A DNA stretch of 64,000 nucleotides from Pontederia crassipes. Lineage: Eukaryota; Streptophyta; Magnoliopsida; Commelinales; Pontederiaceae. The position numbers and the translations under genes are program-made. Under the pieces are notes generated by a model, which worked only from the letters and a program-made list of their open reading frames with translations, made no database searches and was not told the origin of the DNA. Of the stretch, positions 26,451 to 37,845 are shown piece after piece; within the stretch, counting starts at the first letter, position 1; every line of letters begins with the position of its first letter. The stretch is taken from the NCBI GenBank assembly GCA_030549335.1, contig JAUKPH010000017.1, positions 12,671,501 to 12,735,500 of the forward strand. The letters run 5' to 3'.

Positions 26451-26553
26451 ACCATTGGAAACATCAGTTTTCAACAGTTATTTCGACGGGAGGCAATCGT
26501 CGAAAATATGCTTGTCGCAAAAATTTTTTGATGATTCTGCCAGATCCCTCAGA

Positions 26554-26901
26554 AGTTCCCGCGGCCAAAACTGTGGGAAATTGTTCTCACAGTTCAAGCC
26601 ATGAGAAGGTTCCCAAAACTTAGGCCGCAAGAAAGTTCTTCCCACGGTTGGAGTCGTCGAAAGTTCTCACGGTTGCAAACGCGGGAACTCCTCCCACGAT
26701 TCAAGCTGTGGGAACTTCCCACGACTAGAGTCGTAGGAAACGCTTCTCACGACTGCAGCCGTGGGAAGGTTCCCATAGCTTAGGCCGCGGGAAAAGCGTT
26801 CCCACGGCTTGAATCGTGGGAATGTTCCCACAGTGGTCGTGGGAGCATTCCCATGGCGGCAGTCGTGGGAACTAGTTCCCATGGTTGTAGCCGTAGGAAA
26901 A
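26554..26901. repeat. Array of ~13 short palindromes, ~27 bp period
   Basis: Successive units each read approximately as ttcccacggctt-g-agccgtgggaa, a 10-11 bp inverted repeat with a tiny loop. Units begin near 26554, 26584, 26609, 26638, 26663, 26691, 26715, 26742, 26768, 26797, 26824, 26847 and 26873. They differ at single bases, so the array is old. Related units recur at 35640-35706. The layout matches the subterminal region of CACTA elements, like the array at 61040-61640, but no terminus was found here. Confidence 0.8.
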
Positions 26902-26948
26902 TGTTCGGACCGACAAGAGTCCAGAACCGGCAGCCGCAGTCAGGTCGG

Positions 26949-27150
26949 CCGCCGGGCTAGCAATTCGGACCGACGAACTGTCGATGATGAGTGGGAGAAG
27001 GAGCTATCATCGAAGGAAGAAAGCCTAAGCCGGAGAGGAAGAAAGCTGCCGCCGGGCTAGCAATTCGGACCGACGAGCTGTCGATGACAAGTGGGAGAAG
27101 GAGCTATCGTCGAAGGAAGAAAGCTGCCGCCGGAGCCTACGAGAATTGGA
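26949..27150. repeat. Two-copy ~100 bp tandem repeat
   Basis: Both units start with gccgccgggctagcaattcg (26949 and 27049) and run through 'gtgggagaaggagctat' and 'cgaaggaagaaag', with a few substitutions. The GC-rich frames are open in several directions and do not look like a real protein. Confidence 0.75.
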
Positions 27151-27769
27151 GGGGAAGAAAGCCCCACCACCGGAGAGGAAGAAAGCCGGAGGAGAGTGCT
27201 GGATGGAAGCGAGAGGAAGAAAGCCGGACGGAGAGCGTCGGGTTGTGCGTTTATAAAGAAAAATGTCTGTGTGACATGTGAACGATGCTCGACTTCTTTT
27301 GCTTTGAAGGACTCTTGCAAGTTGACAGAGTGACATTACAAGACTCACAAATAACGTAAGTTACATTATGAAGTTGACTAACTTACATATGTCTCTTGAG
27401 CGCGCGGTGAAATCCATTCGAGTTCTTTCTTTGATGAGTTTTTAAAAAAATTTCATCTTCAGTGGGTGTTTTACCCATCTCCTTTTCCTAAATTTAAAAT
27501 CAAGTTTAGCACATGCTGCAATTTAAATTTCAACTAATATATAGAAAAATAAGTACCAGCCGTTCATGCCCGGATCCGGTCGCGCATGGTCGGATCGGCC
27601 TACCAATGGCTGGATCTACCCGTGAGCGTCGGGATCCAGTCGTTATAGTACGTTGTTGGCCCGCAGCAAGCGCCATCGGACTCACACTACACGAAAATTG
27701 AGGAATAGAGACCCAATGCACTTGACGCTATTGTGTCTCTGGAAGCTATAGCATCAGCTTAGCGTAGGG

Positions 27770-28215
27770 GTGTTCACCGGGTCCCGGCAATCCGACCCAA
27801 CCATGACCCGACCAAGGGTCGGGTCAGGTTCGGGTTGGAAGATAGACCTATTTTTTTCTTCTTTTTTTTCAAATTTTAAATGATTTTAAGTTTATTTAAT
27901 AGTTTTATATCATTTAAATTTATTAAAAAATATAAAATAAATTATTTTAAATGAAGAAATGTATATACATATTTAAAATAATATTTTTGATATTAAAACA
28001 TTTTTTGTATTAAAAATATAATAATAAATACTTTTATATTAAAAAATAAAAGAAAAATTTTAAAAACAAAAGAAAAATAGTGGTCGGGTAACAAGACCAC
28101 TCGACCCGACCCGGCCCGGGTCAGGTTGGGTCGGGTCATGACCCAAAAAAATGACAAGTCCGACCCGACCCGATCAAACTTTGGTTGGGTCGGGTCAAAC
28201 CCGTCCCGTGAACAC
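27770..28215. repeat. Inverted GC-rich arms around an AT core inside the CACTA left end
   Basis: 'gtgttcaccgggtcccggcaatccgacccaacc' (27768 on) is mirrored by 'ggttgggtcgggtcaaacccgtcccgtgaacac' (28182 on). The ~290 bp between is AT-rich with further 'cgggtcgggt' phrases. It has the shape of a small foldback or MITE-type element nested in the CACTA end. Confidence 0.65.
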
Positions 28216-29177
28216 CCCTACCTTAGCATCCAAATGCGATGCTAGTAATCGATTGCTATTGGCGTCACAATAGAATCAACAATGGTAAAGACGCTACTAG
28301 CGCCAACTATAGACTCTATATGGATGTTACAAAGATGCGTGATGCCGCACTCGGACCAGTAGACAGACATCACTAAGGAGACGCTAAATTGACGATACAT
28401 CAGTGGCGCTACTCCGGTGCTCAAGAGACGCTAATATTTTGGGTTAGTTGATGCTATTTCAGCGCTTCTATGAGGCCAACATCATGTTTGTTGCATTACC
28501 ATTGAGACGCTAACATGACGCTAAGATGACGCTAAGGACGATATATTTAATAGAGCGTCGACTATTTTTGCAGCGCTAGGGTGACGCTATGGAGGTGCAA
28601 ATTACATATTTTTTGACCTATTAGAGCCATTTTTTTTTCCTTCCCACACTATACAATTATATAATGCATATAAATGTATTGATATTCATCACAGACATAA
28701 TATGAAAGCATCACAGGCATAATATTTAAGATAAGAATATGAAAAGTAATAAACTAAACTAACAAACTATACGTATATCTAATAATAAGTCTATAAGTGA
28801 CAAAAGTATAATTTCTATCCATGATTTGTTTTTACAGGTTTTGGAGTTATTGTTATCGTTCTAGATATTCGATCCCGACGTGCTCAGTTCGTGGCCTCGC
28901 GGGGATTGATTCTGCGCTGGGATCACTCCCTGAATCACATGCAATAGTAGAGCCACTGCTCCTAGTGCGATATCTGCTCCGATAACTGCTATGATAATTA
29001 TTGTGATAGCTGTGTTATATCAGGTACATGATCACCTCTTATTATACTCATAATCATTATAATTAAACTCATGAATTTACATAAGAGTTGAGCATATTTA
29101 AATGGTTTTTTATCATTATTAGAGGAGAATTTGAATGAGTAAAAGGGAGGACTAACTACTTTTTAAATTTTGAATTG

Positions 29178-29310
29178 TGAGCAGGGAGGAAACAAAAAGG
29201 AGGAGAGGAAGACGGAAGAAAGGGATGGAAGAACAGAGGGGAAGAAAAAGAAGACTGAAGCTGTGAAGACCTACGATGAACTAAAGAAGATTTTTGGTTC
29301 CTTGTGATGA
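29178..29310 (+). pseudogene. Last-exon-like fragment of unknown origin
   Basis: After a splice-acceptor-like 'tgtgagcag' an open frame reads GGNKKEERKTEERDGR.. and ends KTYDELKKIFGSL followed by TGA. It is strand-opposed to the transposase exons. It looks like the C-terminal exon of a host gene captured by the element, but I do not recognise the parent. Confidence 0.3.
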
Positions 29311-30129
29311 GACTTTGTTGATGCTGACTTTTGTATCGAGTTTCTTATACTGCGAAATTGACTCCTCCATTCTATTTTATTGATACATGGCAGTTCTATA
29401 ATTTATGCCAAATTTCAATTAGATAGAGAGATCAATTATTTTCTTCATCAACTAGTTTCATCCGAGAGGAGGAATTACTTATATTACTTGTTGTGTTTCT
29501 AGTGATTATTAATTTATTGTTCACATAAAGATCGAGATATCTGTCATAGTGACTGATGCAAGGTGAGAACCTTTAACAGTTTTGAGAGGTGTGAACTGCA
29601 TTTCGATCTCTTCGATTAGGATCAAAAGAATGGGTTGTAGAAGATCGAGAGATTGAACTCTTCTTATGATTAAAGATGTGAATCTTATTAATCAGTAGTC
29701 CTAATTTAGTGATCAGTAGTCCTAATTAGCAGCTACTCTCTTCTCGGTCCATAGATACATCGATGGGTTGAGAGATAGAGTATTTCATTCACGTCTTAGT
29801 GAAATTATAAAATCAGTAAGTCGAACACTGAATTTGCAATAGCATCGATGGGTTCATTACATGAGAATCTCTTCTATCACCTCTTGATCTTTTCTTACTC
29901 TTCTTTGTTATTCCTAATCTATGTTTGTTTATTTATCCGATTTATTCTTAATAATTTCGTGACAATTTCTGGGATATAATTAGAACGAGTAATCAATCTA
30001 AATCAACGGGGTTACAACACTCGGGATTTCTACTCGACCTGTGCACTTGCAGTTGCATGAACTCTAGAGTAAATTTAAAATATGACTAGAATTACTTTAA
30101 GTGTGAGGATCCATAATTCCATAACTACA

Positions 30130-31320
30130 ATAAGTTCACGTCAGTGCAACGGATGAGCTCGAAGGAAATGGGTCGTCCGCATATCCTCCGCTCCTCCTAG
30201 GTACCTGAGCGGTTGTGCCGAGGCCACGCAACTATCCTCCTCATGTCGTGCCGGCCACCTCCTCTCAAACAACAGGGTTCTCTATGAAATAAAAAAATTA
30301 TAAAATCATATAATATATAAATTATATATCAAAAAACACATAAATTAAAAACATGACATCCCTTCTAAGAAACATTACCTAGTGGTTGAGTACTCGAATC
30401 ATCTCTGTACTTTTCAGCAATTTTCGCCTTATACTCATCCTAAAAAATTTAAATATTGCGCATTTCAAAAATAGTGCACTGACGTCAATAACTAAATGAA
30501 CATGTGATAAGACTTACCAGAAGCCAACGAGTAGTGGGCGTGTCCAAATCATTTGTCTTTTGGCTCTTATGCGTGGCCTTGTAGATCACGCGAAAGTCCA
30601 CAGGTCCGCCTACGTGAAAGTCCACGGGTCCGTCTTCTTTCTCCTCCTACGATAAAGTGTCAAATTTTATAAAATAAGTATAAATCAAAAGTTTGATAAA
30701 TTGAATTTGTATGTAAATTACCATGCGTCGTCGATGCTTATCAAATCGCATCGACCCCCCTGTGTGGATGTGGGCCTCGGGCTTCAAAAGTCTATTAACT
30801 CTTACCTTTTCTGACTTTCTTTGTTATCGTTCATCCGTCCTTTATGAACATCAAATACTTAGACTTTCAAAGACTTTCAAAAATAATTTAAAAGTAAACA
30901 TACTTACCACTTCCTACATAAGGACTCCTAAACCGAGCGCCTAATATGCTTTAGACATCTCTGTATGCCCTGCTCCAAAGTGAGGCCGGCAGACGTGACG
31001 ACCTTGCAAAACTTGTACAGCCGATTTCGAAGGCGTTTCGCAGTGACCTCCTCAAAAGCGATCCGGATCATCCCTAAACTAAGATCCGGATGAAATTGAT
31101 TTGCCTCCTACAAAATATATTAAAACTTAGTAATTTTAAAATAATATAAAATAAATTATGTAACCCAAATAGAAGATCGTACCGTAAAGGCTCGAAAGAT
31201 GTCATCCCGCATTTGAATTGAGACATCTTTCCAGGATCATATCCCTTTCGGCAAGTGGGAAAGAACGAGAGCACTGACATCTCGCACGGTACTAGTGGGT
31301 ATGAAAGTGGTCCTGCCAAT
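30130..31320 (-). pseudogene. Ptta/En/Spm (Transposase_24-like) gene of the CACTA element
   Basis: Exon-like blocks on the minus strand, in order, read WKDVSIQMRDDIFRAF (about 31240-31190), HPDLSLGMIRIAFEEV with RLRNRLYKF (about 31095-31010), then EAHIHTGGSMRFDKHRRM (about 30780-30722). Next come GGPVDFRVIYKATHKSQ (about 30600-30550) and DEYKAKIAEKYRDDSS (about 30440-30390). The order W..V...I...F, HTGGS.RF, then a PV.F...HK block is that of the plant Transposase_24 family. Splice sites are partly visible (donor after TTRWLL, acceptor before DEYKAK). A stop precedes WKDVS, and a 23 bp duplication repeats 'GPVDFHV', so it may be defective or my frame joins may be wrong. Confidence 0.55.
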
Positions 31321-32639
31321 TATAAAGAAGAATTAATTTTTAATGATAACCAAAACTATAAAAAAAATTCTACAACTTATTTAACTTACGATCGAGCAAT
31401 ATTATTCACAGTGACCACCTCATTATCGTGTAATCTCTCTTCGTTTGTCGAAGAGGAATCATCATCTGGTATAACTGGGGTAGGCTGAGAAGATTCGACA
31501 TTATCTATGGGCCCTAATACAAAATAAATCATTAGTATCATACCAAATTAAAGTAATGATAATTGATATATTTACAGTAATGTTCTCACCTCGAGCGATG
31601 TCTACCGCTACATGATCCGTGGCAGTCCGCTCGTCAGAGTATGACGAACTAGGTGCTTGTGCTATCGGCAGCGTAGCAACTGACATTATTAAAAAAATGA
31701 TTAATGTAATTAATTAAGAAATATAATGTCAATAATAATAAATATATCACTTGGGGTAAGATGTCGCTCGCCAACGTTAGAATGTGGTGAAGCATACGGT
31801 AATCTCGATGGTGGTGATAGCGTAGCAACTGTCATAATAAGAAAATATATAAAATTTGCCTCCTATTTAAAATTATGAAATATATAGAAGTCAACCGAGT
31901 GTGACATGTCGATCGTCGTCGTGCGATCGAGACATCCTGACTGTGTGCACCATCGACGGTGGAGCAACTGTTACAAAAGCAAAATATTTTGAAATTTGTA
32001 TCTCCTACTATGTATCGCTTACTATATGACACGTACCTAGAGTGATACATGGAGCCGACCCACCAATAGATCGTCTACTATGTGACGATTCGGCTACATG
32101 CCCCGTCGGCGGTGAAGCAATTGACATTATTAGAAAAATGAATTTAACTATTATAATCAATTATAAATAAGCAACTGACAATAAATATAATATCTGGTGG
32201 TTGTGATGACTGACTCGAGTGAACGCCTAGAAGAGCGAGATGACCCAAATGCCCGAATGTGGATGTACATCCTTAATAAAATTTATGAGAACATAATAAA
32301 AAAGAGGTACTAGAATTATGAAAAAAAATCTATCAGTATTTGATTTCTAATAACTCGTAATCATGGAATAAATTTGTTCTGCTCATGCATTTACCCTAAC
32401 TTAACATGATATTAGATTAAAAAATAGCAAGTTAACTAGTCCTTAGATTAGTTTCAAGTAATTAACTAGTAATTAAGTTAACATGCATTAAATTAACTTA
32501 ACTAGTTATTAAGTTAACATGCACTACTAATTAACTAATAACTAACTTAACATGCACTAGTATTTAACTTAACATGCACTAGTTTCAAATAATTAAGTAG
32601 TAGTTAACTTAACATTCACTAGTAATTAACTTAACATGG

Positions 32640-33170
32640 AAGGTGATGGGCTCGTACCTTCTTAACCGGAGAAGGATGGAGGCGGGCGACGGAGGAGGGT
32701 AAGCGATGGAGGAAGGCGGCGGGCGACGGCCGGCACCGGATGGAGGAACACAGTCGGCGGGCGGAGGAGGCGGATGGCGGTGGAGGAGGCGGATAGGCGG
32801 CGGAGGAGGCGGAGGCGAATGGTGGCGGAGGAGGCCTAGGGCGGCGTATGGCGAGGCGTAGGGTGGGCCACGGAGGTGCACAGACGGCGGGCGGAGGAGG
32901 GCGTCGACCATCGGGCGTCAGAGCGGAGGGCGTCGACCATCGGGCGTCGGAGCGGAGGGTGTCGACCGTCGGGCATCGTTAGAGTGGAGAGCATCGACGG
33001 ACCGACAGGCATCGTCGGACCATTAGAGCGGAGGGCATCGTCGGACCGTCAGAGTGGAGTGCGTCGACCATCGGGCATCATCGGACTGTCGGGCGTCGTC
33101 GGTGGCGGTGAAAATCGGCGAGCAGTAATAGTAAAAAGTGAAAACATAGAAGAGGGGTTAGGGATTTAAT
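32640..33170. repeat. GC-rich minisatellite-like coding or leader region of the CACTA element
   Basis: This is built from 'ggcggaggaggcgg' units (32690-32850) and then 'gcgtcgaccatcgggcgtc' units (32900-33110). Minus-strand frames are proline-rich and lie upstream of the transposase exons, so this could be its first exon or leader. Simple composition makes any coding call unsafe. Confidence 0.45.
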
Positions 33171-33840
33171 TTAAGTATTTAGACCTCAATTAGACACGAC
33201 GCTACATAGGCACCATCGTCGAGACGCTATTTCGAGGCTGTAGGGATGTTATATCAGATTTTCCTCCTAATTTAACATTATATATGCGAGATTGAGTGAT
33301 AATAATATGTATATGTGCATGAGTTATATATGTCTATTTATATGCCAATATGTGCCCGATTAAGTGAAATAAAAAGTCGACTAGTGCGGCGCTATAGAGA
33401 GGCTAATGGGGCACTAAGAATCGTAGCGACACCATAGTATCACAGTAGCGTCTCCACTAACTTAGCATCTCGCTATGGAGACGCTAAGGCGATGCTAAGT
33501 GGTTTTCTATATTCTAATTTTCTATTATATGTATGTAATTTTCTTTGTCAATATAGCATCTCATCGCATTGTGCCCCATTCCAGTTGTTTTGTTTCCTTC
33601 CCAAAATCTAAAAATTATGGAATGCATATATAATTATTCATGTATGTGTATAAAATTATAAGTCTATATGTATATGTTTATATAACAAAATTGTGTGTGT
33701 GTATATATATATATATCTAATATATGCGTATGTATATGTCTACGTGTGAAAGATTAAGTCACAATAATGTGTTTGTCTATATGTATTATAAGTATATACG
33801 TGTATCTATATGTCTATATATGTGCAAGACATATATATAT

Positions 33841-34020
33841 AACGTGTATATGTATACGTATTTCAAGTATATATATGTATGTATATGTTTATATATGCGA
33901 GATTAAGCGATAATAATATGTGTATGTATATAACGTGTATATGTATACATATTTCAAGTATATATATGTATGTATATGTTTATATATGCGAGATTAAGCG
34001 ATAATAATATGTATATGTGT
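33841..34020. repeat. Two-copy ~90 bp tandem duplication in TA/TG-rich DNA
   Basis: 'aacgtgtatatgtatac..atttcaagtatatatatg' and 'gcgagattaagcgataataatatg' occur twice in a row (33841 on and 33930 on). A third, shorter version of the 'gcgagattgagtgataataatatg' phrase lies near 33288. They sit between the transposase region and the right subterminal array. Confidence 0.7.
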
Positions 34021-35041
34021 ACTTATTATATATAAGTATAAGTATATATGTGTATTTATATGTCTATATTACCCGATTAAGTGAGTATGATAAAAAATCG
34101 GCTACTGCGATGCAATACAGACGCGATTGAGTCACTAAAATATATTAGCGACACAATAACGTCGTCGTAGTGTGTCATTCGTTTTAGCATCTCAGTAAGG
34201 AGACGCCAGAGAGACACCAAAAATGTCTCACTAGCGTCGACCAAGATTGCAGCTATAGTATGGTGCCAGGTAGATGCTATTGAGCTTCCACGGAGATGCT
34301 AAAATGGGATAATTTTTAACAAATCATGTCTCTTAATTCAACCATCATAATTTCATGATTAATAATATAAAAATAATATATGTATAATTAAGATATGATA
34401 TATATTGTATGGATAAATAACATATATAATATAGGTAACAAATTATATATTTAGGAACACTCCTATGATGTAGACATAGATAAGTATTCATGTAGAAATA
34501 CAAGGTACATATACAATATTTAATTTAAAGTATAGTATAGATAATATATAGGGTTGCATCAAAATAGATAACATATAACGATATAAATATAGATAGCCTA
34601 TCTATAGTTATATATTTCTTAATTAACATATATAGTTATGAGATGCCAAGTAAGTGTTAAAATAGTCCTTGTTCATATTGGCGTCTACATAGCGTTGTGT
34701 TAGAAGTGACGCTAGGTTGCGTCTCCATAGCATCTCAGAAAATGCGACGCTATGTTCGCGTCGAACGCTATTGACCCGAGAACAGCGCTAGGTTCTCCCG
34801 CACACTTTTGCTTCATGGTGCACAATAGTTGCGGCTACTTAGCATCGCTATGGCGCCTTCGTTAGCGCCTATTTCTAGAAACGCTAATAAAACTCTAATG
34901 AGACGCTATTGAGAGGCAAGTAGCATCGCTTGGTTGGGACTCAACTGGAACACCATAACGGCGCTAGTGACGTCGATTTAGCGTCACCATGTTTCGAGAC
35001 GCTATTTGGTGTCGCTAATCACTAGTTTTCTTCTAGTGTCA

Positions 35042-35703
35042 CTGCGGCCGTCGCCAGTCGTAGCTCGACCGTTCGATAATGTAGTGGTCGGCGACAAGCA
35101 CTGCGAGGCGGTCCGGCTTTGCAACGACCGACGACAGCCGCAGCGAGGTCGTCCGTCTTAGCAGCGATCGACGACGGCCGCAGCGAGGCCATCAGGCCAC
35201 GCAACGGCGGCTTCGACCGCGGAAGGCCAGTGAGGCCGCGTAGCAACCGGCGAGAGCCCCACGGCTCCGTCGGACGTCAAGGGTTCAGAGGGGGAGGACG
35301 GGAGCAGAAGACGGCAAGGCGTGGACTCATCGAAACATTCGAGTGGATTCGTCGGAGTAGGATCACCGGACTGGACGCCATTTGAAGGGGACTACCGGAC
35401 ATCTTTTGCGGTGGCACCGGAGGTGGCGTGAGTGGCAGCAGCTGGTCGGAGCATGAGCGATGAGGGCGGGAGGTCGCCGGAGTTGTCGACTGACCGGGGT
35501 AGAGGGGAAGAAGGCCAAAAGTAGAGGGGTCGGGTTATTTATAACCTGACCTCCGACGGATCCTCCGGCGGTTAAAGTCGTCGATAACATTTAAAATATA
35601 TTTCCTCAACGGTACCTTATTCATAATATTTTATTATTTTTTTGTCATCCGACGGCTTCAGTCTTAGGAAAAATTCCTCACGACTATAACCGTAGGAAGT
35701 TCC
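35042..35703. other. GC-rich right flank of the CACTA insertion ending in palindromic units
   Basis: This resembles in composition the sequence left of the insertion (26900-27680). It ends with two or three of the same short palindromes (from 35640: 'ccgacggcttcagtcttagg', 'cacgactataaccgtagg', 'cctacggctgaag'). I infer an older host element, with the palindromes at both ends, into which the CACTA element jumped. No protein is recognisable. Confidence 0.45.
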
Positions 35704-37500
35704 TACGGCTGAAGCAGATGCGTTTGTTTCTCTATAGCAAATATGAAAAATTTGCAAGAACAAGTAAGTACAGAAAAAAAAAACTACCATAGAAAGCAAA
35801 GTACCATTTGAAAAAGATCTACCACAAAAAAAAACAAAAAAAAAATCTACCATATGAAAAAAAGTTTGTTACAATCAAGGATAGAAAACAAAATCTACAG
35901 ACGTAACTTAACATAGGCATCATAACAATTCAGCATAAGCTAACATTTGAAACCAAGATTTTACTTATGAATCAAACACGCATTGCATCCCAAAACAATT
36001 TAAAATGAGAATCAAGGTATGTAGCAAAGATGAACATTGACATAAGAGCAAAGTTTCGTTATTCCCAAATTTCCATGGAAAAGAAAACTTCCTCACACAA
36101 AGAAAGGCAAAGTTTTGATATTCAAGACAATACAAGATTCTTCACATTTGTAAATGATATAAGAAAAAAGAGAATTCTAAAATGCATATGCACATCCATT
36201 TGTATTCTAAAAGACAATACAAGATTCTTCACATTAGTATTTTCTCTTTGGCCTTATCTCAATTCCCTGAAAGCCCCCTCTTCCAATTTCCTCCAATCAC
36301 TTCCTTGAGACTAATTTCCACCTCGCCATCCTCTCCCTCGTCATTATGGAATTCCCCCAGTTCCAGGTCCATCCACCCATCACCCCTCTGTTGAGGAGTT
36401 CTAATGTTTAAATCCGCCACCCTGAGACATCGACAAGTGACCTGACCATACCTTGAGGGGTAACCTAATTGTACCATGTTTCTAGACGAGTGACCTCCAA
36501 CCTTCACAACTGCTTTATGAAATGGGTGGTAAGAACCATACGATTCGTCAGTTACTTTGTATACGAGAAAAGCTGCATAAGTCTCTTTTTGTGAGAGCAA
36601 TCCACTTTCAATCTTTCCCGAAATCTTCAACCGGCGTATGCTTAATGGTTCAGCAATTTCTGAGAACCTATAAAAGAATAATAGTTAGTTAAATTATGGT
36701 AAAAATATATTAAATAAATACTAGTTTCAAATACTGAACTGCTTAACTTCAAATCTCAAATCACTTGAGAATCTACAAGCCAAATGTTTGGGTACTCCAA
36801 TCCAAATTGTCGAAATCTGAGTGCATATAGTTAAATCAAACTCAATATTATAAACACCTTTTGCCCCTTCCTTCCAAAACAATGTTTGAAAATAAAATGA
36901 AACCTTTAATGCACCAATGAAGTTTACGTTATGGTACTTAGAATATTCATATCTAAATGTGATAAATAATGATTCCACAAAACTAAAAGATAAACAAATA
37001 ATCTGCTCGTAGAAAATACTCTCAGTACATTCATATCGACATAAAAGGAGAAAAACCCTCTAAAAGAACATAAGAGGAGAAAAAAAAAATCAGAGTTGAC
37101 AAAAAAGAAATCTCTGAGAGAGAGATGTCATTAAAAAAAAGAAAGAAACCTTTATCAGGACCCTTAGTTCAAACAAAGGCAAGACAAGCAACAAAGTATG
37201 ATACCTAAGTTTTACAGAATTAATTGTGCACATGTAATTTTATACAATTTACGCTACAATAAAACTAGGCTAATGAGGGGATAGAAGACAACATGCAAAA
37301 AGTTCACAAGCTATAGAAATAATGGAAGCATACCTTAAATTAGGTAGATCAACCCATCTCCAGCACATTGGAATATCACCCGACATGATAAACAGTTACC
37401 TTGCCGATAGCATGTAGCACTTTACCCCAGCTGATTTCTCTAAAGAAAAGCTCTGAAAAAAAACATTAGTTAGGATTTGCAAGACATATAGAGCATATAG
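35704..37500 (-). pseudogene. F-box/PP2-B pseudogene, copy B (exons 2 and 3 only)
   Basis: This segment repeats the 3' flank, exon 3 and exon 2 of the F-box gene at 23376. Exon 3 is about 36666-36259 and exon 2 about 37460-37340. Exon 2 carries a nonsense change (SARE becomes SAR-stop) and a 3 bp insertion (WVDLPN). Near the C-terminus a 5-base loss shifts the frame, so IQGIEIRPK is replaced by LSGN. The F-box exon is absent. Unlike the intact gene, it keeps the ~26-residue segment (VVKVGGHSSRNMVQLGY..) of the PP2 domain. Confidence 0.88.
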
Positions 37501-37845
37501 AGCAGTGAAATTTAACTAATTATACAAAATTTAACTTTTGGTGTTGGAACAAAATTGTGGGGTAGTTATACAACCATGTGATGTTTAACAAGTGTTTTGA
37601 TAGATAGGTAAACACAAACCTAGGAGCATTGATCTTGATATTTTTAGCAGAACTAAATAGTCTCAGTCACTTTATAATCACTTCCTCTAGACTTCAAAAT
37701 GTTTCTAACTGGCCTACAAGTTTCTGTTAGATTCAAGTTTCTATTTTGGTGACAACAAAGAGCTTTGTTTTGTATTGTCAACCATGAAACATTTTCTATA
37801 TGTTAAAGCAAAGGCTTCCTTGAAACTCCTTTAGTATATGTTACA
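37501..37845. other. Unique DNA between F-box copies B and C
   Basis: This AT-rich stretch, with phrases such as 'tgttggaacaaaattgtggg', is not shared with the other copies. I see no gene. Confidence 0.4.

Larger units (their letters stand above)
27685..35038. mobile_element. Complete CACTA (En/Spm) DNA transposon, ~7.35 kb
   Basis: The left end is CACTACACGAAAATTG at 27685. The right end at 35038 reads CACTAGAAGAAAACTAG on the other strand, a ~13 bp terminal repeat with two mismatches. Both flanks carry the 3 bp duplication tca (27682-27684 and 35039-35041), as the family requires. Both subterminal regions (27725-28600 and 33190-35015) are studded with 'gacgcta'/'tagcgtc' motifs in both orientations, the expected transposase-binding arrays. 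Inside is a minus-strand gene with Transposase_24-type (Ptta/En/Spm) exons. I do not see a TNP2-type (Transposase_21) catalytic gene, so it is probably non-autonomous. Confidence 0.9.

Noticed and set aside
26554..26901. CRISPR-like array
   Set aside because: The units are palindromes without unique spacers, they drift in sequence, and the DNA is plant nuclear.
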